Counted from the first letter of the stretch, positions 54,531 to 63,610 are shown. The stretch is 64,000 bases of DNA from Nocardioides pinisoli (GCF_024199985.1 NZ_JANARS010000001.1:1-64000), one strand, 5' to 3'. Notes: a model not told the origin generated them from the letters alone. Translations and numbers: made by a program.

Positions 54531-55946
54531 ATGGAGACACTCGAGTACGACGTCGTGGTCATCGGCGGCGGCCCTGCCGGGGAGAACGCCGCCCAGTACG
54601 CCGTGGAGGGCACCGGCATGACCGCGGCCATCATCGAGCGCGAGCTGCTCGGGGGCGAGTGCAGCTATTGGGCGTGCATCCCCAGCAAGGCCCTGCTGCG
54701 CCCGGTCGCGGCGGCCGACGTGACGAGCGACCTGCCGGGCGTCTCGAGCGCGCACGTCGCCCCCAAGGCGCTCCTCGAGCGGCGCGACACGTGGGTCGCG
54801 CACTACGACGACTCCGGCCAGGCGAAGTGGGCCGAGGGCGCCGACCTCGCCGTGCTCCGCGGTGACGCCCGGCTGACCGGCGAGCGGACGGTGCGGCTCT
54901 CCTCCTCCGACGGCGACCGGGTCGTGCGGGCGCGGCAGGCGGTGGTGATCGCCACCGGCAGCGCCGCCAACCTGCCCGAGGACTACGCCGACGCCCTGCC
55001 CTGGGGCTCCCGCGACGCCACCGGCGTCCTGGAGGTGCCCGACCGGCTCGTGGTCGTGGGCGGTGGCGTCGTCGCCTGCGAGGCGGCGACCTGGATGACC
55101 GCGCTCGGCTCGTCGGTGACCCTCGTCGTCCGGGGCGACCGCCTGCTGGCCCGGGCCGAGCCGTTCGCCGGCGAGGCGGTGCTGGCGAGCCTGCGCGAAC
55201 GCGGCGTCACGGTCCTGCTCGACACCTCGGTCGAGTCCGTACGCCGCGCGGACCCCGCCGCGACCGGCACCGGCCGCGTCCACGGCGGAACCGTCACCAT
55301 CACGACGACCGGGGGCGAGCTGGAGGCCGACGAGGTGCTGCTCGCGATCGGCCGCACCCCCCGTCTCGACGACCTCGGCCTCGACGCCGTGGACCTCACG
55401 CCCGACGACGTCACGTCGGGACGGCTGCCCGAGTGGCTGCACGCCGTCGGCGACGCCAGCGGCGGCCCGCCGCTCACCCACTGGGGCAAGCACCAGGCCC
55501 GCGTCGTCGGCGCCCGCATCGCGGCGGCCGCCGCAGGCGAGGTGGCGTGGGAGCCCGACCGCGAGGCGCCGGTGCCGCAGGTGGTCTTCACCGAGCCCGA
55601 GGTCGCGACCGTCGGGCTCACCGAGGCCGAGGCTCGCGACGCCGGCCACGACGTCGTGGTGACCCGGGTCCCGACGTCGTCCGCGTCCGGCGTCGCGCTG
55701 ATGCGCGACCACGTGGCCGGGCAGGCCCAGCTCGTCGTCGACGCGGGCTCGCACCTCCTGCTCGGAGCCACGTTCGTCGGCCCCCAGGGCGGCGAGCTCG
55801 TCCACGCGGCGACGATCGCCATCACGGGCGGGACGCCGGTGCACGTGCTCCGGCACGCCGTCGCGTCCTTCCCCACCGCCTCGGAGCTCTGGCTCCGGCT
55901 GCTCGAGGAGCTGCCGCCGCCCTTCCGAAGGCCCCCGCCCGCCTGA
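54531..55946 (+). CDS. NAD(P)/FAD-dependent pyridine nucleotide-disulfide oxidoreductase
   Basis: A 471-residue flavoprotein of the dihydrolipoamide dehydrogenase / mercuric reductase group. The N-terminal FAD fold GGGPAGENAA, redox-active disulfide in GGECSYWACIPSK (two Cys five residues apart), second nucleotide fold VVGGGVVACEAA, FAD motif HAVGDAS and a C-terminal interface HAVASFPTASE (His and Glu of the catalytic dyad) are all present. It lacks a lipoyl-complex context, so the disulfide substrate is unknown. Confidence 0.9.
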   Translation: METLEYDVVVIGGGPAGENAAQYAVEGTGMTAAIIERELLGGECSYWACIPSKALLRPVAAADVTSDLPGVSSAHVAPKALLERRDTWVAHYDDSGQAKWAEGADLAVLRGDARLTGERTVRLSSSDGDRVVRARQAVVIATGSAANLPEDYADALPWGSRDATGVLEVPDRLVVVGGGVVACEAATWMTALGSSVTLVVRGDRLLARAEPFAGEAVLASLRERGVTVLLDTSVESVRRADPAATGTGRVHGGTVTITTTGGELEADEVLLAIGRTPRLDDLGLDAVDLTPDDVTSGRLPEWLHAVGDASGGPPLTHWGKHQARVVGARIAAAAAGEVAWEPDREAPVPQVVFTEPEVATVGLTEAEARDAGHDVVVTRVPTSSASGVALMRDHVAGQAQLVVDAGSHLLLGATFVGPQGGELVHAATIAITGGTPVHVLRHAVASFPTASELWLRLLEELPPPFRRPPPA

Positions 55947-56141
55947 GCGGTGCGTGACGCGGGTTCTGGAGGCTGAGAACCCGCGTGGCTCACCGCTGGC
56001 GCGCGTGTCGCCCCCTGAGCGGTGCGTGACGCGGGTTCTGGAGGCTGAGAACCCGCGTGGCTCACCGCTGGCGCGCGTGTCGCCCCCTGAGCGGTGCGTG
56101 ACGCGGGTTCCGGAGGCTGAGAACCCGCGTGGCTCACCGCT
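55944..56141. repeat. 72-bp tandem hairpin repeat (2.75 copies)
   Basis: Units start at 55944, 56016 and 56088 and are nearly identical (one base change, C for T, in unit 3). Each carries an inverted repeat with the core ACGCGGGTTCT / AGAACCCGCGT and outer arms AGCGGTG / CACCGCT. The first unit begins with the stop codon of the flavoprotein. It ends 28 bases before the stop of the convergent ATPase. The related hairpin at 36295-36348 shares the arm sequence. Confidence 0.85.
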
Positions 56142-56168
56142 CCCAGCGCGGTCCCGCTCGGCGGAAGG

Positions 56169-57371
56169 TCAGCCGCGCTCGCGCAGGTAGCGCCCGAAGT
56201 GGGGGACGGTGAAGGCGATGCGGCCGCGCTCGCCGGAGTAGACGAGGCCCTTCTTGAGCAGCGCGTCCCGCGCGGGCGAGAGGGACTGGGGCTTCTTGCC
56301 GAGGGCCGCGGCGACGTCGGCGCTCGGGACCGAGTCCTCGTCACCGCCGGCGCCCGGATGCGCGGCAGCGACGTCGGCCATCGCCATCAGGTAGTCGCGC
56401 TCCCCCGGCGTCGCGCGCTCGTAGCGCGAGCCGAAGAAGCCCACGGCGAGCTCCGACTCGGCCTCGGGCGCGGCGACCGCGACGTCGGCCGCGGTGATGG
56501 GCGAGCGCGGGGCGAGGTCCCACACGGCCTTGCCGTAGGCCTGGATGAAGTAGGGGTAGCCGCCGGTGGCCTCGTACATCGCGGCGAGGGCGTCGTCGTC
56601 GTAGGCCGCGTCCTCGTCGGCCGCAGGGGCCACGAGCGCGCGGTCGGCGGCGTCACGGGAGAGCCGGTCGATGCGCTGGTAGCGGAAGAGCCGCTCGCTG
56701 TAGGACTTGCTGGCGCTCAGCACGGCCGGCAGGTGCGGGAGGCCGGCACCGACGACGATCACCGGCAGCCCCGACTGGCTGAGCTCGTGGCAGGCGGCGC
56801 ACAGCGCCGAGACGTCGTCAGGCCCGAGGTCCTGCATCTCGTCGATGAAGACGCCGACGCCCTTGCCGACGTCGCCCGCCAGCCCGCCGAGGTCGGTGAA
56901 CAGCTCGACCAGGTCGATCTCGATGTCGCCGGAGTCGGCACGACCGCGTACGGCGGGTGCGTCGATGCCCGGGCTCCACTGGTCCTTCATCCTCGCGCCC
57001 GCGCCCGCGTCACGGTGCGCGAACGACTTGATGACGCCGAGCACGTGGTCGACCGACTCCTCGTCGCGGTGGCCGAGCTCGCGGACCGCTTGGTGGAGGG
57101 CGCTGCTCAGCGGACGACGCAGCCCCTGGCCGGGACGGGCCTCGAGCTTGCCGGTGCCCCAGCCCTTGCGCACCGCCGCACCGCGCAGCGCGTTGAGCAG
57201 CACGGTCTTGCCGACGCCGCGCAGGCCGGTGAGCACGAGGCTGCGCTCGGGACGGCCGTTGGCGACGCGCTCGAGCACGACGTCGAACGCGGCGAGCTGC
57301 TCGTCGCGGCCGGCGAGCTCGGGCGGGCGCTGCCCCGCGCCGGGGGCGTACGGGTTCCGGATCGGGTCCAC
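56169..57371 (-). CDS. AAA ATPase (ATP-binding protein with C-terminal winged helix)
   Basis: A 400-residue protein. Walker A is GLRGVGKT (residues 49-56), Walker B is VGVFIDEMQD near residue 172, and a sensor region RIDRLSRDAADRAL follows. The last ~110 residues appear to form a winged helix (DYLMAMADVAAAH and ALLKKGLVYSGERGRIAFTVPHFGRYLRE). This resembles orphan ORC/STAND-like ATPases of unknown function that bind DNA. GTG at 57371. No obvious effector domain, so a defence role is only a possibility. Confidence 0.78.
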   Translation of the reverse strand: MDPIRNPYAPGAGQRPPELAGRDEQLAAFDVVLERVANGRPERSLVLTGLRGVGKTVLLNALRGAAVRKGWGTGKLEARPGQGLRRPLSSALHQAVRELGHRDEESVDHVLGVIKSFAHRDAGAGARMKDQWSPGIDAPAVRGRADSGDIEIDLVELFTDLGGLAGDVGKGVGVFIDEMQDLGPDDVSALCAACHELSQSGLPVIVVGAGLPHLPAVLSASKSYSERLFRYQRIDRLSRDAADRALVAPAADEDAAYDDDALAAMYEATGGYPYFIQAYGKAVWDLAPRSPITAADVAVAAPEAESELAVGFFGSRYERATPGERDYLMAMADVAAAHPGAGGDEDSVPSADVAAALGKKPQSLSPARDALLKKGLVYSGERGRIAFTVPHFGRYLRERG

Positions 57372-57442
57372 GATCAGACCCTATTCACCAATCTAGGCGG
57401 CGCCCTAGATTGCCGGATAGTCGGCGAGTCAGCCCGGCCGGC

Positions 57443-57706
57443 TCAGCCGGCCTCGCTGGGCCGGTCGAGCCGCTCGACGCGCTCACGGGCGGCGTCGAAG
57501 GCGTCGTCGAGGCCCCGACGCAGCAGCGCGATGAGGTCGGGCACCTCGTCGGCCGCGAGCCGGAAGGTGCCGGCGCAGACGTTGTCGCGCCACAGCGACA
57601 GCACGACCAGCTGCTGGTCCTGGTGCCACGTGACGCGCAGCGAGCGGTCCTCTCCTCGGGGGTCGAGGAAGACCGCCCCGGTGCGAGGCGTGCGCGGCTG
57701 GGCCAT
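57443..57706 (-). CDS. Hypothetical protein, conserved small actinobacterial type
   Basis: An 87-residue protein I cannot assign. It is beta-rich (VFLDPRGEDRSLRVTWHQ and LVVLSLWRDNVCAGTFRL) with a C-terminal helix (PDLIALLRRGLDDAF). It lies upstream of the ATPase gene on the same strand, 71 bases from its start. ATG at 57706. The 46 bases up to the divergent glycosylase gene hold promoters for both. Confidence 0.65.
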   Translation of the reverse strand: MAQPRTPRTGAVFLDPRGEDRSLRVTWHQDQQLVVLSLWRDNVCAGTFRLAADEVPDLIALLRRGLDDAFDAARERVERLDRPSEAG

Positions 57707-57752
57707 GTTCCATTGTGACCCGGCCCACAAGTCTCTGCCTAGACTCTCCTCC

Positions 57753-58634
57753 GTGCCCGAGCTGCCCGAGGTCGAAGCCCTCGTCCAGGACCTGCGCGGT
57801 CGCCTCGTCGGTCGCGCGATCAGCCGGATCGACCTGGCCGCGTTCAGCGCGCTCAAGACCTTCGACCCGCCGCTGCAGGCGCTCCACGGCACGCTGGTCG
57901 ACGACGTGACGCGGCACGGCAAGTTCCTCGACATCGACGCGAGCGGCGTGCACCTCGTCATCCACCTCGCGCGGGCGGGCTGGATCCGCTGGCGCGACGA
58001 GGTGCCGGCGCTCCCCGCCCGGCCCAACTCCAAGAACCCCCTCGCCGCCCGGATCGTCATCGACGACCCCGACCTCGAGACGCGCCCCGGCCTCGACATC
58101 ACCGAGGCAGGGACCAGGAAGGGCCTCGCGATCTACGTCGTCCGCGACCCGCAGGAGGTGGAGGGCATCGCCCGATTGGGGCCCGACCCGCTCTCCGACG
58201 ACTTCACCATCGAGGTGCTGCAGCAGATCCTCGAGCGCGAGGGCCGCAAGCAGATCAAGGGCGTGCTCCGGATGCAGTCGATCGTCGCCGGCATCGGCAA
58301 CGCCTACTCCGACGAGATCCTCCACGCCGCGCGGATGTCGCCGTTCAAGCCGGCCAACAGCCTCGACGAGACCGACCTGCAGACGTTGTACGACGCCGTG
58401 CGCACGACGCTGGGCGACGCGGTCCAGCGCTCGAGCGGGCTCGCCGCCAGCGAGCTGAAGGGCGAGAAGAAGAGCAACCTCGCCGTCCACGGACGCACCG
58501 GGCAGGCCTGCCCGGTGTGCGGCGACATCGTGCGCGAGGTGTCGTTCGCCGACTCGAGCCTGCAGTACTGCGCGACGTGCCAGACGGGCGGGAAGCCGCT
58601 CGCCGACCGGCGGATGTCCCGGCTGCTCAAGTAG
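57753..58634 (+). CDS. Fpg/Nei family DNA glycosylase
   Basis: A 293-residue base-excision glycosylase/AP lyase. After Met removal, the catalytic N-terminal Pro (PELPEVE) and Glu are present. The H2TH region (IKGVLRMQSIVAGIGNAYSDEILHAARMSP) and a C-terminal zinc finger with CPVC and CATC follow. The zinc finger ends GGKPLADRR in place of the usual Fpg arginine loop, so Fpg versus Nei2-type specificity is unclear. GTG at 57753. Confidence 0.88.
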   Translation: MPELPEVEALVQDLRGRLVGRAISRIDLAAFSALKTFDPPLQALHGTLVDDVTRHGKFLDIDASGVHLVIHLARAGWIRWRDEVPALPARPNSKNPLAARIVIDDPDLETRPGLDITEAGTRKGLAIYVVRDPQEVEGIARLGPDPLSDDFTIEVLQQILEREGRKQIKGVLRMQSIVAGIGNAYSDEILHAARMSPFKPANSLDETDLQTLYDAVRTTLGDAVQRSSGLAASELKGEKKSNLAVHGRTGQACPVCGDIVREVSFADSSLQYCATCQTGGKPLADRRMSRLLK

Positions 58635-58765
58635 GCGGACCTCGCGCCCCGGCGCGTACGTCCATCTGTCGACGGGCAGCAGCAGAGGCGCCGGCCGGGC
58701 CCACCCCCGTGACAGCCCGGTCGACGCCTCGTGCGTCAAGCCTACCCTGACGGAGGCCCGGAATG

Positions 58766-59155
58766 TCAGGCGGTCGCGCCCTTGTCGGCCGCGCGTCGCG
58801 AGAATCGCTCCCACGCCGCCTGCCGGGAGACGCCGAGCGCCCGGCCGATCTCCGCCCACGAGATGCTGCGGCTGCGGAGCAGGTCGACCCACTCGTGGGC
58901 GAAGGAGATGTTCTGCTCGGCCGAGGCGAGGATCCGCGGCAGGGTGGCCAGCACCTCGGCGTCGTCCATGCGCTCCCACGGGAACGGCCCGCTCGCCGCC
59001 GCGACGGCCTCCTCGTCGTGGAGGATGGCGTGGAAGTCGTCCACGCAGGTGGCGCAGACCTGGGCGCCGAGACCTCCGAGCAGGCGCAGGTCGGTGCCCG
59101 GTCCTCCGGGCTCGCCGCAGAAGGAGCAGATCCTGCCCTCACGCGTGATCGCCAT
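58766..59155 (-). CDS. ClpX C4-type zinc finger protein with helix-turn-helix
   Basis: A 129-residue protein. The N-terminal zinc finger reads CSFCGEPG... with the second pair CATC, as in the ClpX N-terminal domain. The C-terminus has SWAEIGRALGVSRQAAWERFSRRA, a clear helix-turn-helix. No AAA domain is present. It could act as a regulator or adaptor; no evidence beyond the domains. ATG at 59155 with GGGAGG upstream. The 131 bases to the glycosylase show no further gene. Confidence 0.84.
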   Translation of the reverse strand: MAITREGRICSFCGEPGGPGTDLRLLGGLGAQVCATCVDDFHAILHDEEAVAAASGPFPWERMDDAEVLATLPRILASAEQNISFAHEWVDLLRSRSISWAEIGRALGVSRQAAWERFSRRAADKGATA

Positions 59156-59231
59156 GGCGCGTCCTCCCTCTCCTCCCCCGCTCGTCATCGTACGACCCGG
59201 GCCGGCGTCGCGCCGTGGAGACGCGGCGTCG

Positions 59232-59714
59232 TCACTCGGTGGTCTCGGGGATCTCGGGCATGTCGGGCATGTCGTCCATCGGGTTGCCGCACGTCTTGTT
59301 GAGGTAGTCGCCGAACGCGTCGGCCTGCTCCTGGACCTCCTGCGAGGCGTCGGCGCCACCCTGCTCGAGCTCCTCGAGCTTCTCCATCGAGAAGTCCTCG
59401 GCGTCGATCTCCTCCGCCTGGTCGACGACTGCCTCGAAGCCCTTGCGGGCGTCGTCGGGGATGTCCTCGGGCGTGCCGACCTCCTCCATCCGCGCGCCCC
59501 AGTCCTTGACCGCCCGGGCCAGGTCCTCGTCGCTGGGCAGCTCGGTCGTGGACAGGTCCTCGGGCAGCAGGTCGGACAGCAGGCTGTTGGCCGCGTCGCA
59601 GAAGGCGTCCTCGTTCGCGTCGCTCGGGGCGCCGCTCCCGCCGCCGCACGCGGAGGTGACGGTGCCGATCAGCAGCACGGCGCTGGTGAGGGTCAGGCGG
59701 GCGCGGACGGTCAT
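59232..59714 (-). CDS. Hypothetical lipoprotein, paralogue 2
   Basis: A 160-residue acidic lipoprotein, paralogue of 43276-43677. After the lipobox (TSAC, about residue 22) it has EDAFCDAAN, LPSDEDLARAVKDWGARMEEVGTP and ARKGFEAVVDQA, in the same order. Its tail is longer, with NKTCGNP and a Pro/Met/Glu-rich end. Function unknown. ATG at 59714. Confidence 0.78.
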   Translation of the reverse strand: MTVRARLTLTSAVLLIGTVTSACGGGSGAPSDANEDAFCDAANSLLSDLLPEDLSTTELPSDEDLARAVKDWGARMEEVGTPEDIPDDARKGFEAVVDQAEEIDAEDFSMEKLEELEQGGADASQEVQEQADAFGDYLNKTCGNPMDDMPDMPEIPETTE

Positions 59715-59787
59715 CGGATCCCTTCGGCTGGGCGCGTCCCGGTGCGGGCTCGCGTCACGATCGGGCCCCACCCTCCCGCGACCGACG

Positions 59788-60483
59788 TCAATCGTCCACC
59801 CGGAAGGGCTCGGGCAGCGGGACGTCGAGGCTCCGGGAGAGCGAGTCGAGGTAGTCGGCGCGCGGACGGCGTACGACGCCGAGGGACGCGAGGTGCGGGG
59901 TCTGCCACTGCACGTCGAGCACCCGACGCTCGGCGTGGCGGTCGCGCAGCATGTCGACGAGCGCCACGAGCGCGACCTTCGATGCATCGCGCTCGCGGTG
60001 GAACATCGACTCCCCGGCGAACAGCCCGCCGATGCTCACGCCGTAGAGCCCGCCCCGCAGCCGGTCGTCGCGCCAGACCTCGACCGAGTGGGCCCACCCG
60101 AGCCGGTGGAGCCGGCCGTAGGCATGACGGAACTCAGGGGTGATCCAGCCGTCGGAGCGGTCCGGGCTGCCGCACGCGGCCACCACCTCGTCGAAGGCGG
60201 TGTCGACACGGATCTCGAAGTCGCGCACCGAGCGGCGCAGCGAGCGCGACACCCGCAGCCCGTCGAGCGGCAGCACGCCCCGCTCCACGGGTGAGAACCA
60301 GCCCAGGTGCTCCTCGCCGTCCAGCGTCACCGGCATCGGGAACAGGCCGAGCCCGTAGGCGGTGACCAGCGTGCCCGGCTCGAGGTCGGCGCCCAGCGCG
60401 ACGAGGTCGTCGTCGGGGTCCCACGTCGAGCTCGGCGGGAAGGCCCACGGCGTCGGAGCGGGGGCGACGGGCACTCTTCGCAC
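59788..60483 (-). CDS. aat: Leucyl/phenylalanyl-tRNA--protein transferase
   Basis: Adds Leu or Phe from aminoacyl-tRNA to proteins with N-terminal Lys or Arg, marking them for ClpS/ClpAP-type degradation. The 231-residue protein carries WAFPPSSTWDPDDDLVALGADL, GLFPM, WFSPVERGVLPL, LYGVSIGGLFAGESMF and QTPHLASLGV, the full family set. GTG at 60483 was chosen; a TTG at 60495 is possible. It is divergent from the repeat protein below. Confidence 0.9.
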   Translation of the reverse strand: MRRVPVAPAPTPWAFPPSSTWDPDDDLVALGADLEPGTLVTAYGLGLFPMPVTLDGEEHLGWFSPVERGVLPLDGLRVSRSLRRSVRDFEIRVDTAFDEVVAACGSPDRSDGWITPEFRHAYGRLHRLGWAHSVEVWRDDRLRGGLYGVSIGGLFAGESMFHRERDASKVALVALVDMLRDRHAERRVLDVQWQTPHLASLGVVRRPRADYLDSLSRSLDVPLPEPFRVDD

Positions 60484-60547
60484 GCTAGCGAACAACCAAA
60501 CCCGCCGGAACGACGTCTCCCCTGCAACGACCTACTCGGAGGACACC

Positions 60548-61921
60548 ATGCGACGCACCGCGACCCTGACCGCCCTTGCCGGACTGGCCCTGAGCACCCT
60601 CGGCCCCGTCACCGCGGCTCCCGCCACGGCGGCGGTGGGCTGCGACGGCAAGGCCGCAACGATCGTGGTGCCCTCACCGGAGGGGCCGATCACCGACTCG
60701 ACGGAGACCGCACCGGTCACGGGGACCCCCGGCGACGACGTCATCGTCGGGAGCGAGGCCCGCGACACCATCGACGGAGGGGCCGGCAACGACACCATCT
60801 GCGCGCTCGGCGGTGAGGACATGGTCCGCGGGGGCGTCGGTGATGACCGGCTCTTCGGGGGCCTCGACGGCGTGTACGTCGCCGACGACGACTTCTGGGG
60901 GGACGTGGTGGTCCCCGGCCCGGGCGACGACCACGTCGACCTCGGCCACGACCCGCAGGGCGAGGACCTCTGGTACGGGGACTCGATCTACCTCGACCGG
61001 GTGTCGTTCCGCGACGCCACCGGCCCGGTGACCGTGGACATGGCGGCCGGCACGGCCACCGGCGAGGGCACCGACACCATCGCGCCCGTGGTGCTCGGCG
61101 CGGGCGTCGAGGGTTCGCCGTACGCCGACGTGATCCGCGGCACGGACCTCGACGACCAGATCGACGCGGGCGGGGGCGACGACGTGGTCGAGGGGCGCGG
61201 CGGCGACGACGTCATCGAGGCGGACCGGGGCTACTCGGGCATGCCGAACCCCCCGGCCCCGGAGCCGGGCGACGACGTCGTGCACGGCGGGCCCGGCATG
61301 GACACGGTCGACGGGGGCCACGGAGTGGACGAGCTGTACGGCGACGGCGGGCGGGACAGCCTCCGCGTGGCGGCGGCCGAGGAGGGCACGCGCGTCCTGG
61401 GCGGCCCGGGTCGCGACGGTCTCGGCTCCTGGAGCTTCCGCAACAGCGGCCGCGCGACGTTCCTCGGCGGCGGCGGCAACGACGTCCTCTACCCGGCGAT
61501 CAAGGGCAAGGGCGACAAGGTCGTCGTCCGCGGCGGTGGCGGCGCCGACCGCATCGCCCCGGCCGCCTCGTTGCGCGCCGCACCGCACCGCAGCCGGGTG
61601 GAGATCGACGCCCGCCGCGGCACGTACCGGATGAAGGTCGGCACGCCCATCCGCTTCTCCTCCGTCACCTCCTTCGGGTGGGAGGGCAGCGCCGAGACCC
61701 GGCTGACGTGGTGGGGCACGCGCCGCTCCGAGGTGCTGAGCCTCACCGAGCAGTACGGACCGGTGCGGGCGTACGGCGGTGGCGGCAACGACCGCATCGG
61801 CGGGGGCCAGGGCCGCGACCTGCTCGACGGCGGACGCGGCCGGGACGTGCTGGACGGCTCGAACGGTCGCGACCGTTGCGTGCGGGGTGAGCGGCTGAAG
61901 GCCTGCGAGCTGCGCCGCTGA
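60548..61921 (+). CDS. Secreted RTX/haemolysin-type calcium-binding repeat protein
   Basis: A 457-residue exported protein. A signal peptide (residues 1 to about 28) is followed by many Gly/Asp nonapeptides of the GGxGxD type, such as GGAGNDTI, GGGGDDVV, GGRGDDVI, GGGGNDRI and GGRGRDVLDG, which fold into a Ca2+ beta-roll. No protease or lipase domain is visible. The last residues are basic with two cysteines. GGAGG ribosome site at 60537-60541. It likely acts at or outside the envelope. Confidence 0.82.
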   Translation: MRRTATLTALAGLALSTLGPVTAAPATAAVGCDGKAATIVVPSPEGPITDSTETAPVTGTPGDDVIVGSEARDTIDGGAGNDTICALGGEDMVRGGVGDDRLFGGLDGVYVADDDFWGDVVVPGPGDDHVDLGHDPQGEDLWYGDSIYLDRVSFRDATGPVTVDMAAGTATGEGTDTIAPVVLGAGVEGSPYADVIRGTDLDDQIDAGGGDDVVEGRGGDDVIEADRGYSGMPNPPAPEPGDDVVHGGPGMDTVDGGHGVDELYGDGGRDSLRVAAAEEGTRVLGGPGRDGLGSWSFRNSGRATFLGGGGNDVLYPAIKGKGDKVVVRGGGGADRIAPAASLRAAPHRSRVEIDARRGTYRMKVGTPIRFSSVTSFGWEGSAETRLTWWGTRRSEVLSLTEQYGPVRAYGGGGNDRIGGGQGRDLLDGGRGRDVLDGSNGRDRCVRGERLKACELRR

Positions 61922-61966
61922 CCGAGCGTCGTGAACGCGCTGGGCCGACGACCGTACGATCGGGCC

Positions 61967-62644
61967 ATGGGCCTGAAGCAGACCGTCGGGCGGCAGCTCG
62001 CCCCCCGGATCAACGAGCTCGCGCCGGGGCTGACCGGCGGCTTCGTGCGCGAGGCGCTCAACCGTGCCATCGACGGCGTCGGACCGCTCGCCCCGGCAGC
62101 GGCCGCCGCCGACAAGCAGCTGCGCGAGCAGCGGGGCAACGTCGAGCGGGCGATCCACGAGGTGATCGAGAACAACGTGCGCATCGCCGGCGCGCAGGGC
62201 TTCGCCACCAACGTCGGCGGACTGGTCACGATGGCGGTGGCGATCCCCGCCAACGTGACGGGACTGGCGATCATCCAGTGCCGCATGGTCGCCGGCATCG
62301 CGCACCTGCGCGGCCACGACCTGACCGACCCGCGGGTGCGCAACGCCGTGCTCGCCACCCTGCTCGGCGAGGAGCAGGTCCACGAGCTGGTGAAGAAGCG
62401 CAAGCTGCCGAGCACGCCCATGGCGATCGCCACCGCACCGGTCCACGACCCCTCCATCGACGGCACCATCTCGGCGACCGTCGCGACCGACATCGTCGCG
62501 CGGGTGGCCGGCAAGCGGCTGGCCACCACCGTGGCCCGTCGGATGCCGGTCGTCGGCGGCGTGGTCGGCATGGGCGCCGACGGCTTCATGACCTGGCGCA
62601 TCGGCCGCTACGCCGACCGCGAGCTGCTGCCGCGACGGCGCTGA
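61967..62644 (+). CDS. EcsC family protein
   Basis: A 225-residue protein of the EcsC family, function unknown in this group. The core GFATNVGGLVTMAVAIPANVTGLAIIQCRMVAGIAHLRGHDL is typical. The central region is amphipathic or weakly hydrophobic, suggesting peripheral membrane contact. ATG at 61967, 45 bases after the repeat protein. Confidence 0.82.
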   Translation: MGLKQTVGRQLAPRINELAPGLTGGFVREALNRAIDGVGPLAPAAAAADKQLREQRGNVERAIHEVIENNVRIAGAQGFATNVGGLVTMAVAIPANVTGLAIIQCRMVAGIAHLRGHDLTDPRVRNAVLATLLGEEQVHELVKKRKLPSTPMAIATAPVHDPSIDGTISATVATDIVARVAGKRLATTVARRMPVVGGVVGMGADGFMTWRIGRYADRELLPRRR

Positions 62645-62659
62645 CCTCGACCGCGCGCC

Positions 62660-63450
62660 TCAGGAGAGCTTGTCCACCGCTGTGGTGAGGAACGTGTCGA
62701 CGTCCGCGACGCTCACGACGGGCTGCACGTCCTACCCCATCACGATGTCGACCACCTGCAGCGTCATCAGGACCGGGCCCTCCCGAACCAGCACGTTGTG
62801 GAGCAGCCAGGAGGCCCTGCCGCCGGCCTCCTCCATGGTCGTCAGCTCGGCGTACCGGTTGTCGCCGACCTCCGCGACGGTCATCGGCTCGACCGTGCCG
62901 GGGCACTCCTCACCGGCGGGGAAGTCGCCCTCGCAGGCGCGCATCCCGTCGCGCAGCGCCTCGAAGGTCGCTGCCACCTCGTCCGGGTCCGCGGCCATCA
63001 GGAACTCCTGGACGAAGACCAGGTGGCCCTTTCGGTCGCCCGCGCGCATGTCGATGGGGTCGTCCTCGGACTGGTCGAGCTGCCGGAAGGCCTGCCAGCG
63101 CAACGCGTCGGCAGCGGACCGGGACTCCTCGCTGGCCGCTTCGCAGAACTGGATCCGCGGCAGCATCTTCTGCTGGGCCTCGGTCACCACGCCGTCCGTC
63201 GCGCCCCCCGCTGGTCCGGCGGGATGTTCACGGTCCAGGTGCCGGCGTAGTCGTCCGTCGTCACCAGGGCGCCGGCCAGCTGCTCAGGCGTCGGCACGGT
63301 GGACGCTGACGACGAGGACGGCTCGCCGGCCGGCGGGGACGGGTCCGTGCCCGTGCCGACGCCGTCGCAGCCCGCCAGCAGGACGATCGCCCCGGCCAGG
63401 GCGAGGGCGGACCGGATGTGTCCCCGGCGTGCGTGCGACGGGGTCGTCAT
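62660..63450 (-). pseudogene. Lipoprotein pseudogene with frameshift and nonsense codon
   Basis: Start ATG 63450 after a GGGAGG site. The N-terminus (signal, lipobox LAGC, Ser-rich linker, TTDDYAGTWTVNIPPDQ) breaks frame at a run of six C (63204-63209), where one extra base would restore GVVTEAQQKMLPRIQFCEAA. A further in-frame TAG at 62732-62734 splits the C-terminus, whose DVQPVVSVADVDTFLTTAVDKLS continues to a stop at 62660. Two independent lesions argue for a decayed gene, though sequencing error at the C-run is possible. It resembles PknH-type sensor-domain lipoproteins. Confidence 0.72.
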
Positions 63451-63610
63451 CGACCTCACCTCCCGAGGGCCCGCTCGGCCCCCGGGCAGGTGCCCTCGAT
63501 CCCACCCTAGGGAGCGGGGACGGATCGCGTCAGGGTCCAAGGTCACCAGGGTGGCGCCAGCTCGTCGTCGTACGCCGGATGACCGGGCGCCCGCGCCGGA
63601 CCGTCCACTG

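Noticed and set aside
55944..56141. The tandem repeats as a CRISPR array
   Set aside because: Units are contiguous and nearly identical, with no unique spacers and no cas genes.
55954..56190. A repeated open frame (24-residue units) inside the tandem repeat
   Set aside because: The 72-base unit is a multiple of three so any frame stays open; there is no ribosome site and the hairpin structure is the conserved feature.
58635..58765. A small RNA or gene between the glycosylase and the zinc-finger gene
   Set aside because: No hairpin with a T-run, no ribosome site and no conserved motif was seen.
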